64,000 nt of DNA from a virus. Position numbers and translations under genes: made by a program. Of the stretch, positions 63,270 through 64,000 are shown in pieces. The notes under the pieces are model-generated. The model was not told where the DNA came from, ran no database searches, and saw only the letters and a program-made list of their open reading frames with translations. The DNA is taken from positions 141,545 to 205,544 of IMG/VR virus record IMGVR_UViG_3300048597_000634; one strand, written 5' to 3'. The stretch's first letter is position 1, and each line of letters starts with the position of its first letter.

Positions 63270-63626
63270 TTAGGCAGCTTTGTCTTCTACAGGAGGAGCA
63301 ATGGCGCGGAGTTCTTTGTTAATCAAACCTAGCTGCTCGTCAACGATGGCGCAGACAATATACTCATCAGAGCGCATCTTCTGCACCAAGCTCACAGTCT
63401 TATCCTTCTGGTCATTGAGGATTTCCTGTACAGGGCGGCCCATTAAGTCTTCAATGGCATGGGCGGCGCTAAACACCTTCCCTGTATTTTTATCCTTGGC
63501 AGTCATGTGGTTGGTGAATAGGTCTTCTAGGGTAGCCAAGACTTGTAAGGCTACTTGCTCGTCGCTACTGCGGGTGGTGTAGTCAAACTCAGGGGCTTCG
63601 GGCGCGGGCGTTTGGGTAGTAGTCAT
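63270..63626 (-). CDS. hypothetical helical protein, 118 aa
   Basis: Start set at MTTTQTPAPEAPEFDYTTRS. Helical, with VALQVLATLEDLFTNHMTAK and VQKMRSDEYIVCAIVDEQL. Not recognised. Six nt separate it from the kinase gene. Confidence 0.5.
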   Translation of the reverse strand: MTTTQTPAPEAPEFDYTTRSSDEQVALQVLATLEDLFTNHMTAKDKNTGKVFSAAHAIEDLMGRPVQEILNDQKDKTVSLVQKMRSDEYIVCAIVDEQLGLINKELRAIAPPVEDKAA

Positions 63627-64000
63627 TATTTCTTGAGGTAAAAGAACCGAGGGCACATGGTATTAACCGTATCGTATATCCCCGAGAAAAACCTTAGCTT
63701 AATTGATGAGTTAGCCGGTTTGTTAGCTATTGCTACGAACATACCGGGAAAGTTTTCTTCTTCTCGGTAGATGTATTTGCTAAAACCATTATCTAACGCT
63801 TGCTTTTGGGTAGATACTAAACCACCATGTACGTCGAGGCAAATATAAGCGCCAACTAATCCACCAAGGTTGTAGCTGATGCGTGGGTCTTGCACGGCTT
63901 CTTCCGCATCGTAGCTAGGTGTAGTTAAGGCAGGGCCGGCGTTGATGGTAAGTAGCGCGCCGGCGGCTACCAGAAAGTTTGAGAGATAATGATGCAACAT
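63626..64000 (-). CDS. secreted protein, 124 aa (start at window edge)
   Basis: MLHHYLSNFLVAAGALLTIN gives a signal peptide followed by GPALTTPS. The mature part has IANKPANSSIKLRFFSGIYD. Starts at the last base of the window, so an earlier start cannot be excluded. TAATG junction with the next gene. Confidence 0.5.
   Translation of the reverse strand: MLHHYLSNFLVAAGALLTINAGPALTTPSYDAEEAVQDPRISYNLGGLVGAYICLDVHGGLVSTQKQALDNGFSKYIYREEENFPGMFVAIANKPANSSIKLRFFSGIYDTVNTMCPRFFYLKK

Noticed and set aside
1-64000. CRISPR arrays, rRNA or tRNA genes
   Set aside because: No regularly spaced repeats or conserved RNA gene sequences were seen by eye.
1-64000. HIP1 (GCGATCGC) sites as evidence for a cyanobacterial host
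   Set aside because: I found no clear HIP1 copies, so the host inference rests on gene content only.

Overview
The window looks like part of the genome of a large tailed phage. A cyanobacterial host is inferred from the gene set (PhoH with a PIN domain, ThyX, MazG-like hydrolase, RlpA-like and SH3b secreted proteins), from short ORF-less group I introns and from IS605-type TnpB genes. No virion module lies here apart from one short tail-protein-like ORF. Nearly all genes are on the minus strand, so transcription runs from high to low coordinates. The plus-strand exceptions are a tail-like ORF (9492-9752), tnpB (49082-50386) and a two-helix membrane protein (59124-59327).

Layout from 1 to 26 kb. 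0-9.5 kb holds a DHH-like phosphoesterase (partial), a possible sliding-clamp-like protein, a holin/endolysin pair, a family A DNA polymerase catalytic subunit cut by four ORF-less group I introns, and a rIIA-like ATPase. 9.7-12.5 kb has an ATP-dependent DNA ligase with a 360-residue intein inside its active-site motif KxDG. 12.6-22 kb is a dense array of very small genes. 22-26.4 kb has KilA-N regulators, secreted cell-wall proteins and a DUF6745-like protein.

Layout from 26.5 to 64 kb. 26.5-38.9 kb holds more small genes, a GIY-YIG fusion and several paralogue pairs. 39-46.3 kb is an RNA-repair island: kinase-RNA ligase fusion, Thg1-like polymerase, Rnl5-like RNA ligase with an in-frame amber codon, metallophosphoesterase and a Pol-beta-type nucleotidyltransferase. 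48-50.8 kb is a nest of IS605-type insertions. 51-64 kb has BRO-N regulators, rIIB-like, MazG-like, HNH, RlpA-like, PhoH, ThyX, NMP kinase and a secreted protein.

The most unusual content is a dispersed set of about 65 small genes (about 50-85 codons) called MLTK-leader genes here. They begin with Met-(Leu/Ile/Val)-(Thr/Ser/Asn)-Lys and then diverge almost completely. The 12-nt leader, typically ATG-CTN/TTA-ACT-AAA, usually carries stop codons in the two other frames. Gene overlaps therefore fall into discrete lengths (4, 7, 8 or 11 nt), with the upstream gene's stop inside the next gene's leader. I read this as a modular start/stop junction that lets small-gene cassettes be added, lost and shuffled. 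Three cassettes are frameshifted, one looks like an in-frame fusion of two leaders, and one unit of a second leader family (Met-Asn-Lys-Gln) is split by a transposon.

Likely teamwork: the split polymerase, ligase, possible clamp, OB-fold protein, ThyX, NMP kinase and MazG-like enzyme serve DNA replication and nucleotide supply. The RNA-repair enzymes probably reverse host anticodon-nuclease damage. The secreted proteins and the holin/endolysin act on the envelope. All functions are inferred from sequence motifs read by eye; no database search was run.
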